Assembly (NCBI GenBank): GCA_900314755.1
Contig: OMWH01000011.1
Coordinates: 1 to 64,000, forward strand
DNA: 64,000 nucleotides
Reading direction: 5' to 3'
Source of the DNA: an uncultured Prevotellaceae bacterium
Lineage (GTDB): Bacteria > Bacteroidota > Bacteroidia > Bacteroidales > Bacteroidaceae
Part shown: positions 35,383 through 43,434 of the stretch, piece after piece
Layout of the letters: each line of letters starts with the position of its first letter
Numbering within the stretch: the stretch's first letter is position 1
Notes under the pieces: model-generated
What the model was told of the DNA's origin: nothing
The model's database searches: none
What the model saw: only the letters and a program-made list of their open reading frames with translations
Translations under genes and position numbers: made by a program

Positions 35383-35421
35383 TCAGGCGGACAGGAACTT
35401 AAGTCTTGTCCGCCTGATTTT
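35383..35421 (+). terminator. Rho-independent terminator of susCDEF
   Basis: TCAGGCGGACA (35383-35393) and TGTCCGCCTGA (35407-35417) form a perfect 11-bp GC-rich stem with a 13-nt loop, followed by TTTTG. It is 20 nt after the susF stop and only 14 nt before the next start codon. Confidence 0.85.
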
Positions 35422-35434
35422 GGTTCAAGCAGTG

Positions 35435-36523
35435 ATGAAAAGAATCTTTATATTATTAATAGGTACGTGTATGGCAATGGTTGCCGCTGCCCAGCAACGG
35501 TATCTGGGTGGTGACCTGTCTATGCTGCCGTCGTATGAGGATGCCGGGACGGTCTATCGTGACTCGGCTGGTAAGCAGGTGAAACCCTTGCGGTTCCTGA
35601 AGCGACAGGGGTGGAATGCAGTCCGTGTCCGCTTGTTCGTTGACCCGCAGTTTGCCAGCAAAGAACATCAGGGAGAGGGTGTCTGTCAGGACTTGGACTA
35701 TGTCATCCGTCTGTCGAGGCAGGTGAAGAAGGCTGGTCTTGCCCTGATGCTTGATTTCCATTACAGTGACACATGGGCGGACCCTGCCAAACAGTTTATG
35801 CCGAAACGGTGGAAGGAGGCGGCTCCAGAGACGTTGCCCGACTCGGTATATGCCTATACCCGTCATTGTTTGCAGCGGATGATAACTGCTGGTTGTGTAC
35901 CAGAGATGATACAGGTGGGCAATGAGATTACCAATGGTATGATGTGGGAAGTAGGACGTGTCAATGCCGCAGGTAGCGAGGGCTTCGACGTGTTGTCCCG
36001 TTTGTTGAAGGGTGGTGTCCGTGCCTGTCGGGAAATGTGTCCGAAGGCGAAATTGATCATTCATACAGAGAAGGCGGGCGACTGGACAGTCACCAAGAAC
36101 TTCTATGAGCAGATGCGTCGCTATCAGGTGGACTACGACATCATCGGACTGTCGTATTATCCGATGTGGCACGACCGTCTGCCCGTACTCCATAACACCC
36201 TCGACTCCCTCGCCGCCGTGTTTCCCGAGAAGGAGGTGATGATCGTGGAGACAGCTGCTTATTACTCCCATGAGAACGACCGGTGGGCGAAGAGCCCCGA
36301 CCAGTATAGTGAGTTCTACCCGATAACCACAGAGGGGCAGCGCCAGTTTACCGCTGAGCTGATGGCAGAACTGCGTCGTCACCCACAAGTGACAGGTGTC
36401 TTCTGGTGGTTCCCGGAGGAGAATGAGAGTGGGCGGCAGGTCACTAACTACTGGCTCAACAGAGGCTTGTTCGACAATCATACAGGTCGTGCCAAGCCCG
36501 CACTCTATGAACTGAAGTGGTAA
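35435..36523 (+). CDS. GH53 endo-beta-1,4-galactanase
   Basis: The 362-residue exported enzyme has a signal peptide at about 1-20. It shows the GH53 pattern: GGDLSMLPSYED, RVRLFVDP, LDFHYSDTWADPAKQ, the acid/base Glu164 in QVGNEITNG and the nucleophile Glu272 in IVETAAYY. The family cuts beta-1,4-galactan side chains of pectin or arabinogalactan type I. The ATG at 35435 gives a clean signal peptide; an upstream TTG overlaps the terminator. It is odd in a starch locus: no other galactan gene is near. The strong terminator just ahead implies its own weak promoter or read-through. Confidence 0.9.
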   Translation: MKRIFILLIGTCMAMVAAAQQRYLGGDLSMLPSYEDAGTVYRDSAGKQVKPLRFLKRQGWNAVRVRLFVDPQFASKEHQGEGVCQDLDYVIRLSRQVKKAGLALMLDFHYSDTWADPAKQFMPKRWKEAAPETLPDSVYAYTRHCLQRMITAGCVPEMIQVGNEITNGMMWEVGRVNAAGSEGFDVLSRLLKGGVRACREMCPKAKLIIHTEKAGDWTVTKNFYEQMRRYQVDYDIIGLSYYPMWHDRLPVLHNTLDSLAAVFPEKEVMIVETAAYYSHENDRWAKSPDQYSEFYPITTEGQRQFTAELMAELRRHPQVTGVFWWFPEENESGRQVTNYWLNRGLFDNHTGRAKPALYELKW

Positions 36524-36538
36524 ATAGTGGTTGACTTA

Positions 36539-36592
36539 GAGTCGGCAGGTCGGTTGACTGGAGTCGGCAGATCGGTTGACTGGAGTCAACCG
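36539..36592. repeat. Two tandem 22-bp repeats running into an inverted repeat
   Basis: The unit GAGTCGGCAGGTCGGTTGACTG (one base differs in the second copy) occurs at 36539-36560 and 36561-36582. A perfect 9-bp inverted repeat with a 2-nt centre, CGGTTGACT and AGTCAACCG, covers 36573-36592. This lies just after the GH53 gene in the 288-nt gap before the amylase and could act as a terminator-like structure. Confidence 0.7.
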
Positions 36593-36707
36593 TTAGCCAG
36601 GATGCTCCTAACAACTGCGAAGAACGGCTTTTCACCTTGGCTACAAAGGGGCTTATGACGACATAGGATGGTCTTTATGCTGTTGAGGTGGTGAGTCCGC
36701 TGGTCCG

Positions 36708-36721
36708 TGCAACCGATTGCA
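36708..36721. promoter_or_regulatory. LacI-type operator upstream of the alpha-amylase gene
   Basis: TGCAACCGATTGCA is palindromic apart from its four central bases and matches the perfect site at 27678 in 12 of 14 positions. It lies exactly 55 nt upstream of the amylase -7 box, the same distance as at susC. Confidence 0.7.
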
Positions 36722-36776
36722 TGAGCGTCCAAACCATATTTAACGGGTCAAAAGAATAACGTGAGGGTAAAAGCAC

Positions 36777-36784
36777 TATCTTTG
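36777..36784 (+). promoter_or_regulatory. -7 promoter box of the alpha-amylase gene
   Basis: TATCTTTG is identical to the susC -7 box and is followed, as there, by CAC. No TTTG -33 box is present. A TAACG at 36757-36761 lies at the same distance from the box as a TAACG in the susC promoter (27727-27731). Confidence 0.65.
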
Positions 36785-36811
36785 CACACAAGAACTAAAA
36801 ACTGCTGAGAT

Positions 36812-38848
36812 ATGATGAAGAAAATCTACACGACATTAATCGTATTGGTAGCCACACTGACCGCTTCGGCACAGGGATGGCCCGCAAACTATGGCGGCGT
36901 GATGCTGCAAGGCTTCTATTGGGATGGCTATGACGATGCCCAGTGGACTGTTTTAGAGTCACAGGCTGATGAACTGTCACAATACTTTAAGTTAGTATGG
37001 ATTCCTCAGAGCGGAAACTGTGGTGGTAAGTCAATGGGTTATGACGACTTGTATTGGTTTCCCGGTGGTAATAACTACAATAGCTCATTTGGTACAGAGG
37101 CAGAGTTACGCTCGATGATTAAGACTTTTAAGTCGAAAGGTATTGGTACGATTGCCGATGTTGTCATCAATCATCGTCGTAATGTGAGTAACTGGGTAGA
37201 TTTCCCCAAGGAGACTTATAAAGATGTGACTTATCAGTTGAAATCCACTGACATTGCTTCAAATGACGACGGTGGTGCCACTAAGACATGGGCTAATTCC
37301 AATGGCTATTCGTTGAGTAGTAATGCTGATACTGGTGAGGGCTGGGATGGTATGCGCGACCTCGACCATAAGAGCACGAATGTACAGACAAACGTGAAGG
37401 CTTATCTGAAGATGTTATTGGAGGATTTGGGTTATGTGGGCTTCCGCTATGATATGGTGAAAGGATATGCTGGTTCCTATACCAAGATATATAATGAGGA
37501 TGCGAAGCCACAGTTCTCTGTTGGTGAGTGCTGGGATGGTACGACGACTATCAAGAACTGGATAGATGCGACAGGCAAGACCAGTGCCGCCTTTGACTTC
37601 CAGTTCCGCTATACGGTGCGCAATGCGGCAAATAATGGTCAATGGAACAGATTAGCACAGGCTAACGAGGGTAACTACCCCTTGATTAGCAACAACTATA
37701 ATAGTGGCAGTTACAAACAGTATGCCGTGACTTTTGTGGAGAACCACGACACGGAGAAGCGTCCCAATGCTGCTCAGGACCCGTTGAAGAAAGATACGCT
37801 TGCCGCCAATGCCTATTTGCTTGCCATGCCTGGTACCCCTTGTGTGTTTATGACCCACTGGCAGGACTGCAAGCAGGATATCAAGTCGATGATTGACGTG
37901 CGTTATCTGGCAGGAATCCAGAATACGGGCAGTTATACGCAGGTGACAAGTAATACCAATGTTTATGCTGTAAGCATTGAGGGTACAAAGTCTAAATTAT
38001 TGTGTGTGGTTGGTAAGACCGCTGGGAGTTATACCCCTTCTGGTTCATCATGGGTGAAGGTGCTTTCAGGTTATCATTATGCCTATTATCTTGACAAGGC
38101 TGCAAATACCGCATGGATCAGTCATGCCTCAGGCAGTTATGAGGGCACGCTGAAGGTGCTTCTCTCCGCAGTGACCAGTAATGATGCCAAACTGGTGTAC
38201 ACCACGGACGGCTCTAACCCCACATCCGGAAGTAAACAAGTGGCAAGTGGTACGGAAATCACATTCCCCAAGGGAACGACCACGTTGAAAGTGGGACTGC
38301 TCATAGGCGGCACCGTCAGCAGTATCCAGACCCGCACCTATACCGTGACAGACCCTGAGGAGTTTACTATTCCTTCTTTCTGCAAGGTGAGTGACGGTGA
38401 GATGTGTGCCTTCTTCGAGTCACCTGCCTCTTGGACGAAAGCGACCTGCTGGGCATGGAGTACGATAAACTTCACTGGTGGCAACTGGCCTGGTGTGGAA
38501 TGTTCGCAAGTGGGGACACTGGATAATGGTAATAAGGTGTGGAAGTGGACTTGGGATGGCAAATGCTATAACAGCGACACCAAGAAACAGGTGACACCAA
38601 GCGGCAAGCCGACGGGTATTATCTTTAGTAATAACGGCAGTTCCCAGACCGATGACTTGGCGTTCGAGAATGCCGCCTATTATAATAAAAGCGGTCAGAA
38701 GATGGGTATCGTCACTGGAATCAACGTGATACGTGCCGATGTCAAGGCAAAGGATACCTATTGGTATGACCTTCGTGGTCGCAGACTTACCGGGGAGCCG
38801 ACGACGAAGGGTATCTATATCTACCAAGGAAAGAAAATACTTAAGTAA
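36812..38848 (+). CDS. Secreted multidomain GH13 alpha-amylase with starch-binding and sorting-type tail
   Basis: The 678-residue enzyme has a signal peptide (about 1-21, ending SAQ) without a lipobox. The GH13 barrel (about 25-400) carries Asp214 (FRYDMVKG), Glu239 (VGECWDG) and Asp313 (ENHDTEK). A chitobiase-type beta-sandwich (about 450-510, VYTTDGSNPTSGS) and a CBM26-like starch-binding module (about 525-600) follow. The tail ends YDLRGRR...GIYIYQGKKILK, similar to type IX secretion sorting domains. It likely degrades starch outside the cell and takes the place of the lipoprotein SusG. It has its own LacI-operator promoter. Secretion route is inference. Confidence 0.9.
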   Translation: MMKKIYTTLIVLVATLTASAQGWPANYGGVMLQGFYWDGYDDAQWTVLESQADELSQYFKLVWIPQSGNCGGKSMGYDDLYWFPGGNNYNSSFGTEAELRSMIKTFKSKGIGTIADVVINHRRNVSNWVDFPKETYKDVTYQLKSTDIASNDDGGATKTWANSNGYSLSSNADTGEGWDGMRDLDHKSTNVQTNVKAYLKMLLEDLGYVGFRYDMVKGYAGSYTKIYNEDAKPQFSVGECWDGTTTIKNWIDATGKTSAAFDFQFRYTVRNAANNGQWNRLAQANEGNYPLISNNYNSGSYKQYAVTFVENHDTEKRPNAAQDPLKKDTLAANAYLLAMPGTPCVFMTHWQDCKQDIKSMIDVRYLAGIQNTGSYTQVTSNTNVYAVSIEGTKSKLLCVVGKTAGSYTPSGSSWVKVLSGYHYAYYLDKAANTAWISHASGSYEGTLKVLLSAVTSNDAKLVYTTDGSNPTSGSKQVASGTEITFPKGTTTLKVGLLIGGTVSSIQTRTYTVTDPEEFTIPSFCKVSDGEMCAFFESPASWTKATCWAWSTINFTGGNWPGVECSQVGTLDNGNKVWKWTWDGKCYNSDTKKQVTPSGKPTGIIFSNNGSSQTDDLAFENAAYYNKSGQKMGIVTGINVIRADVKAKDTYWYDLRGRRLTGEPTTKGIYIYQGKKILK

Positions 38849-38868
38849 GAGTGATCAGATATTTATAG

Positions 38869-38903
38869 GAAGAGAAGGAAAGTGGATTACTTTCCTTCTC
38901 TTC
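38869..38903. terminator. Shared terminator of the convergent amylase and hybrid sensor genes
   Basis: GAAGAGAAGGAAAGT and ACTTTCCTTCTCTTC form a perfect 15-bp stem with a 5-nt loop; TTTCG follows on the plus strand and runs of A/T on the minus. The right arm overlaps the last codons and stop of the hybrid sensor gene (stop at 38887-38889). Confidence 0.75.
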
Positions 38904-41900
38904 TTTCGTTCATATACTCTCGTGGCGACATGCCATAGAACTTCTTGAAGATGGTCGAGAAAGAGGCGGCATTATTGAAACCGCAAGCATACATCACTTC
39001 TGTGATATTCACATTTTGGTTGGTAAGCAGGTTGGCAGCTTGTTTCAGACGGATATTACGAATGAAATCATGAGGTGTCTGTCCTGTCAGCTCTTTCATC
39101 TTACGATGCAGATGAACACGGCTGATACCCACCTCGTCAGCAATGAAGTCTACACTCAGGTCGGCATTGCTGATATTCTTGTTGATGACAGCCATAATAC
39201 GCTCCAGCAGTTTGTCGTCGGGCGACTTCATTTGTACTTCGTCCACTTTTTCCTCTAACTGGTCATTACGTCCGTATTTCAAACGCAGCATCTGGTGTGA
39301 ATGGATGAGGTTGACGATGGTGCGACGAAGAATATCCATATTGAAAGGTTTGATGATATAAGCGTCTGCCCCCGTCTCTAATCCCTCTAGTTGGTCCTCG
39401 TCCCGGTTCTTTGCTGTCAGAAGGATGACTGGCACGTGGCTGGTGGCAGGATTAGCCTTTACCTTTGAGCAGAGAGTATTGCCATCCATTTCAGGCATCA
39501 TAATATCGGAAATCAGAAGGTCAGGAATGGTCTTCAGCACCTCTGTCAAAGCCTCCTTACCATTCTCACAGCCAATAACTTTATAGTTGTTTGACAACTC
39601 TTGTATGAGGTATTCGCGGATTTCTTGGTCATCCTCAGCGATGACGATGGTCTGCTGTTTGTTAGCTTTTGGAATAGTTACCCCCCCCAGGTCGGTAGAA
39701 TCGGCCATTGTGGTGTCCTCATCAAACAAGCTGGTTGTGTGCGTTACATCTTCTTTGTCAGTAATCATCTCTTCTGGTTTCAGATGTTCATTACCCAAGG
39801 GGATGGTAACGACAAACTCACAGCCCACCTCTTTGTTGTGCGCGGAGATCGTGCCATGATGTAGTTCTACCAGAGAGCGAGTCAGGTCGAGTCCGATACC
39901 TGTTCCCACTTTGCGGTCGTTGATACTGCTTGGAGTCTGGTAGAATCGTTCGAAGATATGTTCCAGTTTGTCTTCTGGAATCTTTTCACCACTATCGTAA
40001 ATTTTTATGGTAGCATGCGTGTTGTCATGAGTGATGCCGATGCGGATAGTGCCACCTGTTGGTGTGTACTTAAAGGCATTAGAAAGAATATTGACAACAA
40101 CCTTATCAAAGTTTCCACGGTCAATCCAAACAGGCAGCATCTGTGTGTCATGCTCATAGCTGAACTGGATGTTCTTTGACTTCGCCTGTTGGGTAAAAAG
40201 AGTGTGGATGTCACTGACAAAACCAATCAGGTCTGTTTCACACATGTGCATCTGCATCTGCCCCTTGTCAATCTTACGGAGGTCCATCATCTGGTTGATA
40301 AGTCCTAAGATACGCTCCGCATTTCGCCTGATGGTCTCATAAATGCTACGTCGGTGCGGATCGTCATCTTGTTTCATCAAGGAAAGCAGTGGTGATACAA
40401 TCAAAGTCATAGGCGTACGTATCTCATGACTGATATTCATAAAGAAACGTAGTTTTGCCTCGCCCATTTCCTCTGCATGGATATGCTCTTGCAATCGCAG
40501 ACGATTCTGTTCCTGGTGACGACGATAGAGGAGGTATCTCCATGCGATGAAGCATAGGATTAGCAGATAGCTAATATAGGCAAGGTATGTACGATACCAT
40601 GGTGCATGTATATACACAGTGAAGCAGCGCTCCTCGGAGGTCTGGTTGTTTCGTTGTGCCACCACACAGAAGTCGTAACTGCCAGGTGCCATGTGTGAAA
40701 ACGTAATCTCGTTGCTTCCTGGTTGCAGACGTACCCAGTCTTCCTTGTTGATACGATAGCTGTAGACAATGTGCTCAGGATTATCATAGGTAAGGGTTGA
40801 CAATTGTATAGTGAACGAGTTGTCGCTACTGCTCAGTGCAAATCTTTTGGAAGCGATAACGGTAGTGTCGGTAACATGATACCAACCAGATTTTGTTTCT
40901 GGTGTGACCAGTTCACCATTGATGGAGAAGGCGGTCAGTTTCACGTCGGCTTTCCATTCAGTTTGTTTGATATCTGACGGATTGAACCAAGTTACACCGC
41001 CGACACCTCCGAATATCATCGTTCCGTTGGGTGACACACTGGAGGCACCGTCACTGAACTCATTACTTTGCAGACCATTGTCTACAAAGAAGCTCTGGGT
41101 TAATTTTGTTTGAGGGTTATAGCGGCACAGTCCGTGGTCAGTACCCAGCCAGATCATTCCCTGTTTCCCTTGCTGGATGGAGGCGATACCATTATCGGCA
41201 AGTCCTTTCTCCATATTCATGTGTCGCAACTCCTTGTTGGCGAGATTATAGCTATAGAGCCCGTTGTTGGTACCAATCCATAGTTTGTTATCGTATTCCT
41301 TGACGACACGGATAGGAGTGCCATAGTTAATCGTATTGACACCAAAGACTTTTGTCCAACTCTCTGTGGCAATATCCAAGCAACAGACACCCATTGTAGT
41401 GGCAAGATAGACACGTTTCCCGTCGGGCGAGAGAGACATCTTGGAGATATAGTCGTTCACAAGACTATTGACTTTCCTGTCCGTAATTGCATTCTCAGCT
41501 GTCTTGTAGTTTTTTATCTCACCAGTCTTGAGTTGTAGGCGAATGAGCCCCTCACCCATTGTGGCAATCCAGAGTGTTCCTTGTTGGTCACAAGCTATGT
41601 CGAAAACGCTGACGGCATTTCCTTGAGGTAGTGGCTGGCGGTGGAAAGAATGACTTTTGGTGTCAATCCAGCCGCATCCCTCACGGAAAGAGCCCACCCA
41701 GATACGTCCTTGGTTATCTTCTGTGATGCATAGGATGGTACTGGGGAAATTCTCCTTATAGTGGAAAACAGGACGTTTGCTGTTGTCGAAACTATAGAGT
41801 CCGTCTTTATCGGTTCCAATCCACGTATAACCTTTGCTGTCAATCAGTACGCTGGTCACACAAGCCTGTCCGATCAGGTTGTTTGTACCCAGTTTGTATC

Positions 41901-42897
41901 CCATATATTTAAAAGGTGTCTCCGTGCGAGGTTGCATGAAGATGCCCTTCTGCAGTAGTCCCAGCCAAACGTTTCCTGTTTTGTCCTCCACGATAGAATA
42001 GCACTTGCTCTTGGAGAGATCGACCTCTCTGCTGTAATAGGGATTGTTGGTCAGAATTCCAGTCTGAGGCTGGAAGATACCCATACCCATTCCGTCATAG
42101 CCTAACAGGAGTTCTCCTTTTATATTGCAATATATTTCTACGACAGGTAAAGTCCCTGAAACCTCGATATGCTCGAAGAATCCTTTCTGCGTCAATACAT
42201 AAAGACCATTTTTCGCTGTACCAACATAGATTCTTCCGTCTCTGCCCTCGCAGACACTGCGCATTTGGGTACGTGAAGCATCATCTTCGAAATAGCGGAA
42301 AGTTTTATTGCCGTCATAGCATACCAGTCCTTGCTCTTCGGTAACCAGCCATATCCGTCGTTGCTGATCTTCTATCATACTGTGTACCCCAATGATGTCA
42401 GCAAGAGCGCCCCCTATCTGATGTGCATTCTCTTTGTCGGTAAGGTGGACCAGTCCATGACCTGATGTCCCTATCAGTATTTCTCCATTCTCTCGTTCCA
42501 AAAGGCAGGTGACGTAGGGTGGCATGACATGGTTTTGCAAATCGTGTACTTTTATATCCTTGAAGCGGTAACCGTTAAACGACTGGAGGGCACCATACAT
42601 ACCCACATAAAAAAGTCCGTTGCGGTCTTGTACCATACAGTTGACATAGTTGCTAGCCATTCCCAGTTCCGCTTTCTTCTCTTTCTTATATAAACGGAAT
42701 TGGTAACCGTCATATTTGTTCAGTCCATTACGGGTTGCCACCCAGATGAATCCATCCCGGTCAAGGTACACTTCACTGACAAAACTACTTGATAACTGCT
42801 TGTCAGCATCAAATAATTTACCAGTCTGAGCAGTAATACTCAAAGGCATGAAAAAGAACAGAAATACAAGAACTTTACTATTCATATCAGTTTGCAT
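38887..42897 (-). CDS. Hybrid two-component system sensor/regulator (HTCS), probable xylan regulator
   Basis: The 1,336-residue single-chain two-component system starts with a signal peptide; a second ATG at 42885 is an equally possible start. A periplasmic Reg_prop beta-propeller array (about 25-680) and a Y_Y_Y domain (about 690-765) lead into a transmembrane helix (about 770-790). Inside the cell come a HisKA with NISHEIRTP (His about 820), a HATPase (GTGIGLDLTRSLV), a receiver domain with the phospho-acceptor Asp about 1127 (ISDIMMPEMDG) and a C-terminal AraC-type helix-turn-helix ending GMSPREYM. Such proteins bind an oligosaccharide outside and activate its utilization genes. Adjacent xylanase and GH43 operons make xylan oligosaccharides the likely signal, comparable to XynR of P. 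bryantii. Confidence 0.93.
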   Translation of the reverse strand: MQTDMNSKVLVFLFFFMPLSITAQTGKLFDADKQLSSSFVSEVYLDRDGFIWVATRNGLNKYDGYQFRLYKKEKKAELGMASNYVNCMVQDRNGLFYVGMYGALQSFNGYRFKDIKVHDLQNHVMPPYVTCLLERENGEILIGTSGHGLVHLTDKENAHQIGGALADIIGVHSMIEDQQRRIWLVTEEQGLVCYDGNKTFRYFEDDASRTQMRSVCEGRDGRIYVGTAKNGLYVLTQKGFFEHIEVSGTLPVVEIYCNIKGELLLGYDGMGMGIFQPQTGILTNNPYYSREVDLSKSKCYSIVEDKTGNVWLGLLQKGIFMQPRTETPFKYMGYKLGTNNLIGQACVTSVLIDSKGYTWIGTDKDGLYSFDNSKRPVFHYKENFPSTILCITEDNQGRIWVGSFREGCGWIDTKSHSFHRQPLPQGNAVSVFDIACDQQGTLWIATMGEGLIRLQLKTGEIKNYKTAENAITDRKVNSLVNDYISKMSLSPDGKRVYLATTMGVCCLDIATESWTKVFGVNTINYGTPIRVVKEYDNKLWIGTNNGLYSYNLANKELRHMNMEKGLADNGIASIQQGKQGMIWLGTDHGLCRYNPQTKLTQSFFVDNGLQSNEFSDGASSVSPNGTMIFGGVGGVTWFNPSDIKQTEWKADVKLTAFSINGELVTPETKSGWYHVTDTTVIASKRFALSSSDNSFTIQLSTLTYDNPEHIVYSYRINKEDWVRLQPGSNEITFSHMAPGSYDFCVVAQRNNQTSEERCFTVYIHAPWYRTYLAYISYLLILCFIAWRYLLYRRHQEQNRLRLQEHIHAEEMGEAKLRFFMNISHEIRTPMTLIVSPLLSLMKQDDDPHRRSIYETIRRNAERILGLINQMMDLRKIDKGQMQMHMCETDLIGFVSDIHTLFTQQAKSKNIQFSYEHDTQMLPVWIDRGNFDKVVVNILSNAFKYTPTGGTIRIGITHDNTHATIKIYDSGEKIPEDKLEHIFERFYQTPSSINDRKVGTGIGLDLTRSLVELHHGTISAHNKEVGCEFVVTIPLGNEHLKPEEMITDKEDVTHTTSLFDEDTTMADSTDLGGVTIPKANKQQTIVIAEDDQEIREYLIQELSNNYKVIGCENGKEALTEVLKTIPDLLISDIMMPEMDGNTLCSKVKANPATSHVPVILLTAKNRDEDQLEGLETGADAYIIKPFNMDILRRTIVNLIHSHQMLRLKYGRNDQLEEKVDEVQMKSPDDKLLERIMAVINKNISNADLSVDFIADEVGISRVHLHRKMKELTGQTPHDFIRNIRLKQAANLLTNQNVNITEVMYACGFNNAASFSTIFKKFYGMSPREYMNERREGK

Positions 42898-42927
42898 GGT
42901 TATGATTATGTTACATCAGAACAAGTG

Positions 42928-42990
42928 CAAAGATACATCTTTTTGTAAAATGTATCATAGTTTCTTGTGAAAGAAAGACAAGAATGTTAC
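42928..42990 (-). promoter_or_regulatory. HTCS gene promoter with candidate HTCS-binding direct repeat
   Basis: On the minus strand TATCTTTG (42928-42935) is the -7 box. Exactly 29 nt upstream lies a half-site TTCACAA (42965-42971), and 12 nt beyond it GTAACAT (42984-42990), preceded by CCATTT. The same elements occur at 51713-51784 and 56905-56977. No -33 box is seen. Confidence 0.5.
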
Positions 42991-43007
42991 AAATGGTAAA
43001 GTTTTCG

Positions 43008-43434
43008 TTACTTTTGGATGACTTTGTCTACTATTTCATAGTTCGTCATGACGTTCTTTCCTAATAGAAATTTGTCAATGAAAGCCTCTACTTCCGGATA
43101 TTGACTCTCTGGTAGCATGCAGTGGGGGTGACCACCGACGATGGAATAACCCATGCGGTCCTCAATACCGAAATGTTTCCATACCTGACGTGCCGCTTGG
43201 GCAGAGATCCATGCCGAACGGTCAGCAAGCCATTTGTAGTCGGGGTTACCGAGAATTAGTAAGGCACGTGGGCATATCATTGCACAAAGCTCATGGTGGT
43301 CATAGGGCATGCGGTAGACACTGTCACCAGAGAAGGTGGTACGCATGCTCGATGGGATAAACCAGTGGAATCTGCTGCGCTGACATCATACACGTTGTCA
43401 GGCAAGTAAAAAGGGTGAGGAATGTTTTCTTCAT
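43008..43434 (-). pseudogene. CE15-like alpha/beta-hydrolase gene with internal deletion and frameshift
   Basis: The start (ATG at 43434-43432) overlaps the upstream stop by ATGA and encodes a signal peptide (MKKTFLTLFTCL...SAQ) and IPLVYPIE, then stops at 43324. The C-terminal third of a hydrolase continues in another frame from about 43350 to 43008, with PYDHHELCAMICPRALL, GNPDYKWLADRS and the catalytic-His-type GGHPHC. These segments resemble glucuronoyl esterase-like (CE15) proteins of Bacteroidota. The middle, including the nucleophile serine motif, is missing. A large deletion with frame change most simply explains this. An intact gene would have helped separate glucuronoxylan from lignin. 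Family assignment is moderate. Confidence 0.75.

Noticed and set aside
35456..36481. 341-residue antisense open frame opposite GH53
   Set aside because: GH53 has full catalytic motifs on the other strand; the antisense product looks random.
39958..40179. Short plus-strand frames within the hybrid sensor gene
   Set aside because: They are antisense shadows of the histidine kinase ATPase region.
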